From: Alopecurus myosuroides | Lineage: Eukaryota; Streptophyta; Magnoliopsida; Poales; Poaceae | NCBI GenBank assembly: GCA_028641055.1 | Contig: CM054061.1 | Span: forward strand, 32,836,333 to 32,900,332 | Direction of reading: 5' to 3' | Length of the DNA stretch: 64,000 bases | Shown: in pieces, positions 34,589 to 45,200 of the stretch | Layout of the letters: each line of letters starts with the position of its first letter | Numbering within the stretch: position 1 is the first letter of the stretch | Notes under the pieces: model-generated | The model's input: only the letters and a program-made list of their open reading frames with translations | Database searches by the model: none | What the model was told of the DNA's origin: nothing | Program-made: the position numbers and the translations under genes

Positions 34589-37500
34589 GTTGGCGCCCAC
34601 CGTGGGGCAACCAGCGGCGCTGGCTGGAGTTTCTGTTCGGACGGGATCTTCTTCAGCGGAGCGCGTAGTATGTGGTCTTGTCCACAGATTCGGCTCCTTC
34701 GACTTCGTCACCGACAATGCCGGCTGTTTCGGCGGCATGGCCATGCCGGAGTGCGGCTCGGTGATCTCCTTCGGTTCTCACCTCGTCTACGTCGCCACCG
34801 TCGCCAACAGCGCGTACCCCGAGCTGGTGCATGACGCGGAGGATCCTCCCGCGGTGATTGCTGCTCGCGGAAGGCCCGCATGCAGCTCTGCGAGCTGCGC
34901 TGAGGTGATGGTGACGGGCTTGGCGGCAAACACTGGCGCAGCCGCTACTGGCGCTGCGGCCGTCGTCGAGGAGACGGATGAACCGCCTGCTGGTGGTAGG
35001 ACTCACCGGCCCTACGAGAAGCAGAGCAACCTGCCACCTTCCACGTCTATGATCATCCCTGCGTCGGCTGCGCGAACGGGTATGCCTACTCCCACCGACG
35101 TCGAGCTTCTAGCCATGCGGGAGCAGCTCGAGCGGCAACGCGTGGAGTTGCTTGCCGAGCAGGCGGAGTTGGAGAAGGTGAGGTTGGAGTTGAGCCTAGA
35201 TCAGCTCGAGTACAACAAGGCGCACGGCTTCACGCCAGTTGCCAGGAGGGCTAGCAGAGTAGGTGGCACTCGGCGCAACTTGGGCGTCGAGATGGCTACG
35301 GTTGCGGAGGTTCCCGCGCAGTCCGCTACCGCGAACACCTCCACAAGGCCAAGGTACAGCACGCCCGCCAAGACGCTCAGAGCTGCAGAGGCCGTAGCTG
35401 CCGAGTTGCCGCGTCTTGACGGCGACGCGCGCATCAGGCAGCAGGAGAGGCTCAACGAGTTGGTGTTGGAGGCCGCCAGGCATAACGAGGAGTTCCGGAA
35501 GGCAAACCCAGGTGCTGGAGCTTCGCAGATCGTGCACTCGCACGCGGCCAGATCTAACGATCAGGCCTCATCCCCGCATCCGAGTCGCGAGAAGAGCCGC
35601 AGTGGGCGTTCAGGGCGAGATAGGCAAATGCAGGTGTACGACCCGACTGTTGCCGCGAAACAGCGTGATGTGCCGCAGCAGTCTGGTCAGGAACACAACG
35701 CTGCAAGAGCAGGCTCTCAAGCCCATCAAGCTCAAAGCCAGGCCCGAGATGGTGCACGTCCAGGTCCTTCTCGGCAACCCGCAGCTCAGCCTACTCGGCA
35801 GAGGCAGCAGCCGCGTGCAGTGGCTCCAGTCGCCAACCCGGTGGTGCAGCCTGTTGCTGTGCAGGTGGATAGGTATGATGATGGCTACTCGGCTATGGAG
35901 ATGGCTGGTTATGACATTCATGACCGTGTTGGCGAGCGCGTGTTGGCGCCTGGAGATGCAAGGCACCAGCTGGATCGTATCAGCTTGTCGGCGCGGCTTG
36001 AGAACACGGGTCCTCCTGGCCCTGAGTGCTTTGGCCCGCGCATCATGAACGATCCTTCGATGAAGGGCTTCCAGCTTGCAAGGGGCACCAAGAGCTACAA
36101 TGGCAGCACCAAGCCTGAAGATTGGCTCAATGACTATGTCACCGCGGTCCATATCGCGAATGGCAACAGGAGATGGGCGGTGCGTTATGTGCCGCAGATG
36201 CTAGAGGGTCCAGCTCGCACTTGGCTCAACAACTTGCGCAAGGACAGCATTAACTGCTGGCTGGACTTCTCGGATGCCTTCATCAGCAACTTCACCAGTA
36301 CATACAAGAGGCCGAATAGGCCACAGCAGCTGTCCGCTTGCAGGCAGCGAGAAGACGAGACAGACCGCGAGTACCTTACTCGGTGGAGCACCTTGAGGAA
36401 CACCTGTGAGGGTGTGAATGAGGCACAGGCCATCACTTGGTTTGCGCAGGGTTGCCGACATGGCAGCATGCTGTGGCAGAGATTGCAGAGGGAGATGCCG
36501 AACACTCTGGCAGAGACCATCAAGATTGCGGATCAGTACGCACTCGGTGATCCTACTCAGCCACTGATGGACTCCTCTGAGCCGAGAAGAAACTTCAACA
36601 ACAGCAAGCGCAACGAGTTCCGCAACAAGCGCCGAGTAGATACTCGGTATGATCCTGAAGAGGTGAATGCAGTGAATGTCGGAGGCGGTGGTGGCCAAAG
36701 GCAGAAACCTGCTGGAGCCTACGGGCAGAACCAGAACCAGGGCCAGGGCAACAAGAAACCGTTCCGTACTCCTCAGTCGGGTAGCGGTAACTCCGAGCAG
36801 CCGAAGAAGTTTGTCTTTGATGACATGAGGGATGGCCCATGCAGCTTTCACACTCACCACCCCTCAAGGCCTGCGAACCATACTACTCGGCAATGCGAAT
36901 GGTGGGACGTGATCAAGAGTGATGGCTTGCCTCCTCCTCCTCCCCTGCCAGCCGCCAATGCTACTGTTCAGCCTACTCGCGCACCCGCAGCTCGGCCGCC
37001 AGTGTACCCGAGAAGAGAGAATGTCAACCAGGTGGCTTTAGGAGCTAACCGCAACTTCAACAACGAGAGCTATCGCAACAACAACAACAACTACAACCGC
37101 AACAACAACAACAGAGGCAACAACAACAACTATCAGGGCAACAACAACAATGGCAACAATGGGGGCAATGGCTCGAACCAGTACCAAGAGCACCATGAGA
37201 GCTATATGATCTTCACTTCTGAGGCACTCGACAAGCAATCACAGCACAGGCGGGCCATGGAGGTCAATGCAGTGATTCCTGCTGTTCCTCACTACATGTA
37301 CTGGTGCGACCAGGAGATCAGGTGGTCCCGAGTAGATCATCCCAAGGTGATGCCCAACCCGGGCACTTACGCTTTGGTGCTGGATCCTACCTTCCTGGGC
37401 CCCGAGAAGAATGTGAGGTTCAGCAAGGTGCTAATCGACAACGGCAGCAGCATCAACATTGTGTACAAGGACACACTCGAGAAGCTTGGCCTGGCCGAGA

Positions 37501-38018
37501 ACATGATGCTGCCCAGCAAGACCACCTTCCATGGCATTGTGCCCGGGATCTCGTGCAACCCGGTTGGCCGAGTGTGGATAGATGTGCTATTCGGTACCCG
37601 GGAGAACTGTCGCACAGAGCGCCTGCAGTTTGAAGTGGTTGATCATCAGAGCCCCTATCATGCTCTACTCGGCAGGCCTGCTCTGAGCAAGTTCATGGCC
37701 TCTACCCATGTTGCGTACCTGAAGATGAAGATCCCTGGTCCCAATGGCATAATCACTATTGCTGGCGATTACAAGAAGTCCATGGAGTGCGCTTCAGCTA
37801 GCTCCAAGCTGGCCGAGTCGATGGTGATTGAGGCCGAGAAGAAGAAGATGTACGAGGTGGTGGCCATGGCTCAGTCCGCACAAGCTGGTGCACAAGGTGT
37901 GCCGAGTACCCAGCATGGTACTGCTTTCCAAGCAGCCAAGGAGACAAAGACAGTCCAGGTTGACCCCGAGTTCCCCGACCGCGTAGCCATCATTGGTTCC
38001 GGGTTGGCGGAGAAATAG
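34560..38018 (+). CDS. Gag-protease polyprotein of the Tat element
   Basis: ATG 34560 is the first in-frame ATG; it lies in the LTR end and gives about 1,152 residues. Domains in order: an Ala/Arg-rich N-terminus with a charged helix (MREQLERQRVELLAEQAELE); a retrotransposon gag capsid region (WAVRYVPQMLEGPARTWLNN, DETDREYLTRWSTLRN); a Gly/Gln-rich linker; a Cys/His cluster (CSFHTHHPSRPANHTTRQC) where a zinc knuckle would be; an Asn-rich tract (about 37075-37170); and a retropepsin-like part with VLIDNGSSINIVYKDTLEKL. The catalytic motif is D-N-G-S and not D-T/S-G, similar to the relaxed motif seen in Tat proteases. The frame ends at TAG 38016-38018, and pol continues in the same frame immediately after it. 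Confidence 0.9.
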   Translation: MASAVTPPRQLAPTVGQPAALAGVSVRTGSSSAERVVCGLVHRFGSFDFVTDNAGCFGGMAMPECGSVISFGSHLVYVATVANSAYPELVHDAEDPPAVIAARGRPACSSASCAEVMVTGLAANTGAAATGAAAVVEETDEPPAGGRTHRPYEKQSNLPPSTSMIIPASAARTGMPTPTDVELLAMREQLERQRVELLAEQAELEKVRLELSLDQLEYNKAHGFTPVARRASRVGGTRRNLGVEMATVAEVPAQSATANTSTRPRYSTPAKTLRAAEAVAAELPRLDGDARIRQQERLNELVLEAARHNEEFRKANPGAGASQIVHSHAARSNDQASSPHPSREKSRSGRSGRDRQMQVYDPTVAAKQRDVPQQSGQEHNAARAGSQAHQAQSQARDGARPGPSRQPAAQPTRQRQQPRAVAPVANPVVQPVAVQVDRYDDGYSAMEMAGYDIHDRVGERVLAPGDARHQLDRISLSARLENTGPPGPECFGPRIMNDPSMKGFQLARGTKSYNGSTKPEDWLNDYVTAVHIANGNRRWAVRYVPQMLEGPARTWLNNLRKDSINCWLDFSDAFISNFTSTYKRPNRPQQLSACRQREDETDREYLTRWSTLRNTCEGVNEAQAITWFAQGCRHGSMLWQRLQREMPNTLAETIKIADQYALGDPTQPLMDSSEPRRNFNNSKRNEFRNKRRVDTRYDPEEVNAVNVGGGGGQRQKPAGAYGQNQNQGQGNKKPFRTPQSGSGNSEQPKKFVFDDMRDGPCSFHTHHPSRPANHTTRQCEWWDVIKSDGLPPPPPLPAANATVQPTRAPAARPPVYPRRENVNQVALGANRNFNNESYRNNNNNYNRNNNNRGNNNNYQGNNNNGNNGGNGSNQYQEHHESYMIFTSEALDKQSQHRRAMEVNAVIPAVPHYMYWCDQEIRWSRVDHPKVMPNPGTYALVLDPTFLGPEKNVRFSKVLIDNGSSINIVYKDTLEKLGLAENMMLPSKTTFHGIVPGISCNPVGRVWIDVLFGTRENCRTERLQFEVVDHQSPYHALLGRPALSKFMASTHVAYLKMKIPGPNGIITIAGDYKKSMECASASSKLAESMVIEAEKKKMYEVVAMAQSAQAGAQGVPSTQHGTAFQAAKETKTVQVDPEFPDRVAIIGSGLAEK
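34591..34608 (+). other. Primer-binding site of the Tat element
   Basis: TGGCGCCCACCGTGGGGC begins two bases after the 5' LTR (which ends ACGACA at 34588). This sequence type is common to plant Tat-lineage elements. The tRNA species is not assigned here. Confidence 0.75.
37070..37185 (+). repeat. AAC-rich (poly-Asn) coding tract
   Basis: Runs of AAC codons encode NNNNNYNRNNNN, RGNNNNYQGNNNN and similar. It lies between the Cys/His cluster and the protease and probably acts as a disordered linker that grew by triplet slippage. Confidence 0.85.
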
Positions 38019-41000
38019 GAAAGCGCGCTCATCCACTTCCTCCGTGAGAATCGGGACGTGTTTGCCTGGACCAATGAAGATCTACCAGGAGTCCCGAGGG
38101 AGTTGGTTGAGCACTCTTTGCATGTGCGTCCTGACGCCAAGCCCGTGAAGCAGGCTATGCGCCGTTTCGGAGATGAGAGAAGGAAGGCCATCGGTGATCA
38201 GATCACCAAGCTGCTGATAAGTAACTTCATCATGGAGGTGCTGCATCCGGATTGGTTAGCCAACCCGGTCATGGTCGAGAAGAAAAAAGAAGATCCCAAG
38301 GCTGCTACCGCATGGCGTATGTGCGTCGACTACACCGACTTGAACAAGGCTTGCCCCAAGGATCCTTTCCCGCTACCTCGCATCGATCAGGTGATCGATT
38401 CCACAGCTGGTTGTGAACTGCTATCTTTCATAGATGCCTACTCTGGTTTCCACCAGATTGCACTCAATCCTGCTGATCAAATAAAGACTGCTTTCATTAC
38501 CCCGTACGGGGCGTATTGCTATCGTGTCATGTCTTTTGGCTTGAGGAATGCGGGTGCAACCTATCAGAGATGCATGCAGAAATGCTTGCACGATCAGCTC
38601 GGCAAGAATGTGCAGGTGTACGTAGATGACATTGTCATCAAAACGAATAAAACACAAACTCTGCTTGCCGACCTGGAGGAAACCTTTGCTAACCTACGCA
38701 AGTACAAAATGAAACTGAATCCGAGTAAGTGCACCTTTGGTGTACCGGCTGGAAAGCTACTCGGTTTTCTAGTTTCTAGTCGGGGCATTGAAGCCAATCC
38801 TTCTAAGATAAAAGCTATTGAGAGCATGTCTTTACCGAGATCACTGAAGGATGTACAGAAGTTCACGGGTTGCTTGGCATCTTTGAGCCGTTTTCTGGGC
38901 CGAATGGGCGAGAAGGCCCTGCCTCTGTACCAGCTGATGAAGAAAAGTGACAAGTTTGTCTGGACTCCGCAAGCGGACGTGGCATTCAATGAGCTGAAAG
39001 CAATGCTGGCTAGCGCTCCCGTCTTGGCTAGTCCGCTACCCAAGGAGCCTATGCTGTTGTACATTGCTGCGACTAACCGAGTAATCAGCGTGGTGATAGT
39101 GGTGGAGCGAGAAGTAGAAGGCAAGAGTGTGCAGCGCCCAGTCTACTATCTCAGTGAGGTGCTGTCCAGCTCCAAGCAGAACTACCCGCATTATCAGAAG
39201 ATGACATATGGTGTGTACCTGGGCGCCAGGAAGCTGAAACATTATTTCCAGGAGCACCCCATCACTGTCGTGAGTTCTGCTCCCATCTCGGATATCATGG
39301 GCAACAAGGAGGCGAGTGGCAGAGTAGCCAAGTGGGCAATTGAGCTAGCCGCGTATGCTCCCGCGTACGCGAGAAGAGAAGCCATCAAGTCTCAAGTCCT
39401 GGCGGAGTTTCTTGTGGACTGGGCCGAGATGCAGTATGAGCCCCCTGCTCCAGTTTCCAACTATTGGAGGATGCATTTCGATGGCTCGAAAGTGAAGGAA
39501 GGTCTTGGTGCTGGTGTTGTGCTCACGTCACCCAAGCGAGATCAGCTCAAGTATGTGTTGCAGATCCATTTCAAGGCATCCAACAATGTTGCAGAGTATG
39601 AGGCAGTGGTTCATGGCTTGCGAGTAGCCAAGGAGGTTGGGGTGCAGCGCATCATATGCTATGGAGATTCAGATCTGGTGGTGCAACAAGTTTCGGGCAC
39701 TTGGGATGCTTTGGATGCTAATATGGCATCGTATCGATTCCTGGTGCAGTCTATGACTGGATTCTTCGAGGGCTGTGAGTTCCAGCACATCCACCGAGCA
39801 GAGAACGAAGCAGCAGACGAGCTATCCAAGTTGGGATCTTCTCGGCAGTCCATCCCGGCAGGGATTGCCTTGGAGCATTTGAGGAAGCCATCCATCAAGC
39901 CTTCCCCCAACTCGGAATCTATTTTCGTTCCTTCTCTGCCAAGTGAGGAATCTGATCCCATGGACATTGACTGGGAGAATGCTGCAGGAAACCCGGGGAC
40001 TGCCATTCCCTACTCGGGGACTGCCGTTCTCTACTCGGGGACTGCCATTCCCTACTCGGGGACTGCCATTCCCTACTCGGGGACTGCCACTCCTTACTCG
40101 GGGACTGCCACTCCTTACTCGGGGACTGCCACTCTTTACTCGGGGACTGCTGTCCTTAACCCAGAAGCTGTCGCACTCATTGAAGAAGTACTCGCCAATC
40201 GATCTGGGCTGCAAAGAAGCGCTCCCGCTCCTCCTGAGCAACCACAAGTGCATGTCCCAATGGAACTGGACGAACCAGTGTTTCCCGCGCGGGAGACACC
40301 GAGTTGGGCTATGCCCATATTATCCTTTTTAAGGGACGGTACTCTACCAGAAGATGAGGTGGCTGCAAGACAGATTCAGAGAAGGTCCATGGGCTACACT
40401 ATAGTCCGAGATGTGCTGCACAAGAGAAGTGCCACTGGCGTGCTGCAACGTTGTGTGAGCCCGGAAGAGGGAGAAGAAATTCTGGTGGAGATACATCAAG
40501 GGGAGTGTGGGCATCACGCCTCATCTCGGGCTTTAGTCAAGAAAGCTTTTCGGCATGGCTTCTACTGGCTCACTGCACTGCAGCAAGCTGAAGATATTGT
40601 GAGGAAGTGCAATGGCTGCCAGATGTTCGCGAGTAAGATTCACATGCCTGCTTCCGAGTTGAAAACAATTCCTATCACATGGCCATTTGTTGTTTGGTGC
40701 TTGGATATGGTCGGCCCTTTCAAGCCGGCTAAAGGCAATATGACACATATCTTGGTCATGGTGGACAAGTTCACCAAGTGGATTGAAGTGAAGCCTATTC
40801 GGAAGTGTGATGGGGTCACAGCTGTGAAGTTCGTGAAGGATGTGATCATGAGATATGGCTACCCGCACAGCATCATCACCGACAACGGTACCAACTTCGC
40901 AGAGGGGGCAATGGTGCGATTCTGCAGAGATAAGCATATCCGACTAGACGTTGCGTCAGTCGCGCACCCTGCCTCTAATGGGCAAGTTGAGAGAGCAAAT

Positions 41001-41570
41001 GGAATGGTACTGGCAGGCATAAAGCCAAGGCTGATTGAGCCGTTGCTAAAAACACCTGGGTGTTGGCTAGAAGAGTTGCCAGCGGTGTTGTGGAGTCTAA
41101 GGACTACCCCTAACCGGTCAACCGGCTACACGCCATTCTTCTTGGTATACGGGGCTGAGGCCGTGTTGCCAATAGACTTAGAGCATGACTCCCCCCGAGT
41201 AGCCCTCTACACTGAGGTGGAGGCGAGAGAAGCTCGAGAAGACGACGTTGACCTGCTTGAAGAAGCAAGAGAGCTGACTCTGTCACGTTCGGCTATCTAT
41301 CAGCAAAACCTGCGGTGTTATCATAGCCGAAAGGTGAACCCAAGGGTTTTCCGAGAAGGAGACATGGTCCTTAGGCTTGTGCAGCGCACAGCCGGGATGC
41401 ACAAGTTGTCTCCTCCATGGGAAGGGCCTTTCATTGTGAGCAAAGCGTTGCACAATGATGCGTACTACCTTGTAGATGTGCGCCCGTCGCAGGCGAACAG
41501 GGCAGATAAAGCTGGAGAGGAAACCAAGCGCCCCTGGAATGTAGCTCTACTCCGTCGTTTTCATTCGTAA
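38019..41570 (+). CDS. Pol polyprotein: RT, two RNase H domains, integrase
   Basis: Open from the codon after the TAG at 38016 and in the same frame as gag; no good ATG begins it, so it is expected to be made as a gag-pol fusion. RT shows VDYTDLNKACPKDPFPLPRI, SFIDAYSGFHQI and the catalytic YVDD at 38619-38630. The first RNase H follows (VYYLSEVLSSSKQNYPHYQK). A second RNase H of archaeal type starts near 39471 (MHFDGSKVKEGLGAG, NNVAEYEAVVHGL, CYGDSDLVVQQVSG, NEAADELSKLG). After an insert of 21-bp repeats, integrase shows HHCC (HQGECGHHASSRAL to CNGC), D,D-35-E residues (WCLDMVGPF, IITDNGTNFAEG, NGQVERANGM) and a GPF-type C-terminus (WEGPFIV). No internal stop or frameshift seen. Confidence 0.93.
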   Translation, partial: ESALIHFLRENRDVFAWTNEDLPGVPRELVEHSLHVRPDAKPVKQAMRRFGDERRKAIGDQITKLLISNFIMEVLHPDWLANPVMVEKKKEDPKAATAWRMCVDYTDLNKACPKDPFPLPRIDQVIDSTAGCELLSFIDAYSGFHQIALNPADQIKTAFITPYGAYCYRVMSFGLRNAGATYQRCMQKCLHDQLGKNVQVYVDDIVIKTNKTQTLLADLEETFANLRKYKMKLNPSKCTFGVPAGKLLGFLVSSRGIEANPSKIKAIESMSLPRSLKDVQKFTGCLASLSRFLGRMGEKALPLYQLMKKSDKFVWTPQADVAFNELKAMLASAPVLASPLPKEPMLLYIAATNRVISVVIVVEREVEGKSVQRPVYYLSEVLSSSKQNYPHYQKMTYGVYLGARKLKHYFQEHPITVVSSAPISDIMGNKEASGRVAKWAIELAAYAPAYARREAIKSQVLAEFLVDWAEMQYEPPAPVSNYWRMHFDGSKVKEGLGAGVVLTSPKRDQLKYVLQIHFKASNNVAEYEAVVHGLRVAKEVGVQRIICYGDSDLVVQQVSGTWDALDANMASYRFLVQSMTGFFEGCEFQHIHRAENEAADELSKLGSSRQSIPAGIALEHLRKPSIKPSPNSESIFVPSLPSEESDPMDIDWENAAGNPGTAIPYSGTAVLYSGTAIPYSGTAIPYSGTATPYSGTATPYSGTATLYSGTAVLNPEAVALIEEVLANRSGLQRSAPAPPEQPQVHVPMELDEPVFPARETPSWAMPILSFLRDGTLPEDEVAARQIQRRSMGYTIVRDVLHKRSATGVLQRCVSPEEGEEILVEIHQGECGHHASSRALVKKAFRHGFYWLTALQQAEDIVRKCNGCQMFASKIHMPASELKTIPITWPFVVWCLDMVGPFKPAKGNMTHILVMVDKFTKWIEVKPIRKCDGVTAVKFVKDVIMRYGYPHSIITDNGTNFAEGAMVRFCRDKHIRLDVASVAHPASNGQVERANGMVLAGIKPRLIEPLLKTPGCWLEELPAVLWSLRTTPNRSTGYTPFFLVYGAEAVLPIDLEHDSPRVALYTEVEAREAREDDVDLLEEARELTLSRSAIYQQNLRCYHSRKVNPRVFREGDMVLRLVQRTAGMHKLSPPWEGPFIVSKALHNDAYYLVDVRPSQANRADKAGEETKRPWNVALLRRFHS
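39995..40158 (+). repeat. 21-bp coding tandem repeat, 8 copies
   Basis: Copies of GGGGACTGCCATTCCCTACTC start at 39995, 40016, 40037, 40058, 40079, 40100, 40121 and 40142, encoding GTAIPYS-type heptapeptides between the second RNase H and integrase. The unit core CTCGGGGACTGC also occurs at about 41634 and just before the 3' LTR (48021-48032, as TTCGGGGACTGC). Confidence 0.92.
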
Positions 41571-42237
41571 GCAAAGATGTGTATGTACCCTCTTATCCGA
41601 GTTGAAATTCTACTCTGCAATCTAAAATTGTTCTCGGGGACTGCCCTCGTCCAAAAATTGCTCTAAGTGTTTTTACCCGGCTTTACTGTTTTCCTACTCG
41701 GTTGCTTCACTTCGAAACTCATATGCGTATTGAGTAATGTGTCTAAACCTATATGCCAACTCTTCGACTCTGCTGTTGTCCGAAACCCGGCTTCATGGCA
41801 AGCAAGAGAACAAGCAAAAGGTCAATGAGCACAAGAAAATCGCTAAGGAAGAAAGAGTGCAGGAACCGAGTAGGTTGTTAGTTACTTTTGTTCCCTGTTT
41901 CGTCTTCTCGGCTAAGTGGTGGGCTGCGTTACCATGTTTGTTTCTAGCGGCTAAGTATTTGCAGCTCTACTCTTTGATTCTTGTGACTCGAATACCAAAA
42001 AAGCAACAAGTTTCGGGTAGAGCAGAGATGAAAGGATAGGGTGAATAAGAAATGCAACTCGGGGACTCGCATGGAAACGCAACTCGGCATTGAGCCAGTG
42101 TTGCTCGAATTGATTAATCTCGAAATAAACAAAGAGGGGATAAAAACTGCGTAGCAAGCATAAACAAGTCTGATACATATGCTCCCGGCATCCCGGGGAT
42201 CTGATAAGTGTTCGAGTAAAAAAGTTTGCAGGTAAAA
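41571..42237. other. Spacer between pol and the antisense gene
   Basis: No domain-bearing frame. Contains CTCGGGGACTGCC at about 41634, CTCGGGGACTCGC near 42060 and several CTACTC/TACTCGG motifs. The 3' ends of the converging transcripts (pol to the right, antisense gene to the left) would meet here. Confidence 0.6.
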
Positions 42238-45200
42238 TTATGTGGAGGAAGCGGTGTTGTCGGCGCTGGCCTTGGCTGCTGCGTCTTCAGTGGCGGTCTT
42301 GGCGGCTGTTTCTTCAGTACTGGCGTTGGTGGCGTCCGCCTCAGACTGGACGGTGGCGGACTCCTCCATCCCGGCATCCTGCTCGGTGGCTGCCAGGTCA
42401 GAAGTGGCCGTGGCCACCGAGATGGGCCCTGGAGCTGAAGAGGAACCAGAAGTTTGGCCAGGGGGGCGTATAGTGTCGTCGAGAGCGGCTCCTGAAGAGG
42501 TGCCGAAGTCGAGTGCGGCGGTGTCGATATGCTCGGCCTCCTCATCGCTACTCGCGGCGGCGACGTTCTTCCCTTTCCCGGCCTTGCCTTCAGGCGATTC
42601 GAAGAAGCCGTCCAAGTCGGACTCCGTGTCGTCATCTTCTCCTCCTTCCTCCTCCAGCTCGGTGTCGGGCTCGGGGGGGGCCGTCGATGAAGACTTCCGT
42701 TTCAGCACACTCCGCGACCTCGTACGCAATCAACTTGCGCATGGTCACGGAGCTGGGGTCTGTCTCCCACTTGGAGTCGTTGCGCTTCCCGCGGATGAGC
42801 TGCATGTTAAGATTTTCATACCAGGAGGCAATGCAGAGGAGCATTATGTCCGCGCCAGCCCGAGCTCCCGAGGCACGCCATTTCTTCAACTCGGCCTTCA
42901 CATTCTGCAGCTTGAAGGCGAGACCCCGCATGGTGGTTGGCTCAGGATCCTGAGGCCAGAAGAGCTTGTGGAGCTCAAAGCTCACATGCACCAAGTCAGT
43001 ACCAACGCCGGCTAGCTGTTCAAAATACCCTCGCAGCACCAGCAGGCTGTCCTCGATCTCGGCTCTGGTATCAGCTGCCTCACCCTTCGCAAGGCGAGCT
43101 GCCTGGGCCTTAGCCACAGCAGGCGCGCTAGTGGAATCAAGATGAGCCCAGATTTCTGCAATAGCAAGGGAAAGATTCAAGACCGAGAAGAAAATCGACC
43201 GAGAAGAAAAGATGCAGTGAAGAAAAGACTCACGAGTCAGTTCACGGCGCAGATGCTCCAGCTGGGTCCTCCAAGACTCTTCGTTGGAAATATGTCTATT
43301 CTGAATCTCGCGCAGAGTGGTCATCTGAGCAAAGAGATCAGCGTTGGTTTTCTTCAGTGTCTCGCATTCCAGCTCAAGGGCCTTCTCTTTGGCTCTGAAG
43401 GTTGTCTCGGCCTTGGCCTTCTCGGCGATCGCTCTGTCCCTCTCCTTGCCAATGTTGATGGCGTCCTCGAGTGCTTTCTGCAGCTGGAGCTGCAGTTTCT
43501 CCATCTCGGTGGTGTGGTCCTTCACCAGCTCGACGGCCTGGTCGGACAGCTGTTTTTGCACCTCTTCAGGTTTGGCGCAAACTTGATGTTCCTCCACAAA
43601 CAACTTATGATCTTCTTCGGAGAGACAGACAACGTGAGCAGAGAAGCAGAGAAGAAATAAAAACAAGATCAAGCCGAGTAGACGGCTACTCACCTTCTAA
43701 TTTCTTGATGGTGGCTTCGGCGTTCTGCACAAACGTGCGGCACTTCTCGTGCTCTTCGGCTAGGCTCTTCAGGTTCTCTGCAGAGTAGGAAAGGTTAGCG
43801 CAAAAGAAAGCAGAAGCGGGCGTAAACAAAAAACGCATGAACCGCGCAGCTAAAAACGTACCTTTCACTTCAGCCAGCTGCTGAGTACTGTCGTTGGCAT
43901 TCTTGCTCGCAGCCTCCGCAGCTGCCTTCTCCTTCTCCAATGCAGCGATTCGCCTCCTGGCGATGGAGTGATTCCAGAGAAGCACGCGGTATAAGTTGGT
44001 CCGCTTCAGGACGCTATCCTGAGAAGCGAGAAGGAAACAAGTTAGACAGAGCAGAAAAGATTCAACCCGAGTAGGAGGCTACTCGGAGAGTATCCGCCTA
44101 CTCGGCCAGAATCTTGGGGACTGGGTGATGGTAAAGAAGAATGAAGGCAAATAGAAGAGAAGAAAAATTCGACTCAGAAAAGGACAAGTGAAACTTACTG
44201 CATAGGCTTGCTCGATGTCCTCAGCGTTCTTGCGGTGCAGGAACATCTTGGCAGCCAAGGTCGCGGTCTCGGTGGAGATCTGCATGGGCTTGTGTCCCAA
44301 GTCAACTTTGTTCCAGTCCACGCGCATGTGGTCGATTCCGCCAAGACTGAGGCCGTGCCACTGGTCTGTGCCGAGAACCCGGCTGTCCCACTTGGCGTCG
44401 ATGAAGCCAACGGTGTCCAATACCTGCTCAAGACCCTTTGAGGTTATGGTTTTATCTTGGACTCTCCGAGAAGCAATAGTGACGGACTGGTTCTGATTTG
44501 GATCTGGGGGAGGGGAGTTCACGGCGACGACCCTTCTTCCTCTCTGAAGGGCCAGTGCTTTATCCTTGGGAGGGAAGCCGATTAAGTTTTGTTGGCTAAC
44601 CTGCACCATGTAGTCCGGGAAGCAGGGCTGGGTAGCGGCTCGAGCGTCGGCAGAGATCGCAGCAGCAACAGGGCCGGAGCCGCGGATCACCAGTGCTCCA
44701 CTCGAGGCTGGCGGCGGCATTTGATTCTGATCTCTGGCCCGCTTCTTCGCCTTCTCTTTCTCGGTTCTCTGCTTCGCGGGATCCTCGGGTTTATTCCCCT
44801 AAGCCTTGGCCTTCGCCTTCTCGGCGGCTGCTGTCTCGGCAGTTTCCTTCTCAGTTTCCGTCTTCTCGGAAGGGTCTTTCTCAGCAGCTTCTTTCTCGGC
44901 TGCTCTTCTGTCAACTTCGTCCTTCAGAGCATCCAGGGCCTGTTGCCTGGTTACTCGCCCGGCAGGAGGGCTGGCTGCGTCCTGGGTCTGCGACGCCGAG
45001 GAGGAATTTGGCGGTGTGGTGCCTTGAACGATTGGAGGCGCCACGGAGCCATCACCTTGCGCGGCATCGGGCTGAGCGCTAGTCGGGGCGGTGCCTGTGT
45101 GCGCGTCGCTCAGTGGATAGGCATCTGTGATGGTGGCATCTGTGGCGGTGTCATCTTCTACCCGCTGCTCGGCAGCGGGATTCACTTGGTCTGCAGCACC

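Noticed and set aside
38058..38060. Separate start for pol at 38058
   Set aside because: The codon is GTG; pol is in frame with gag across a single TAG and is more likely a fusion product.
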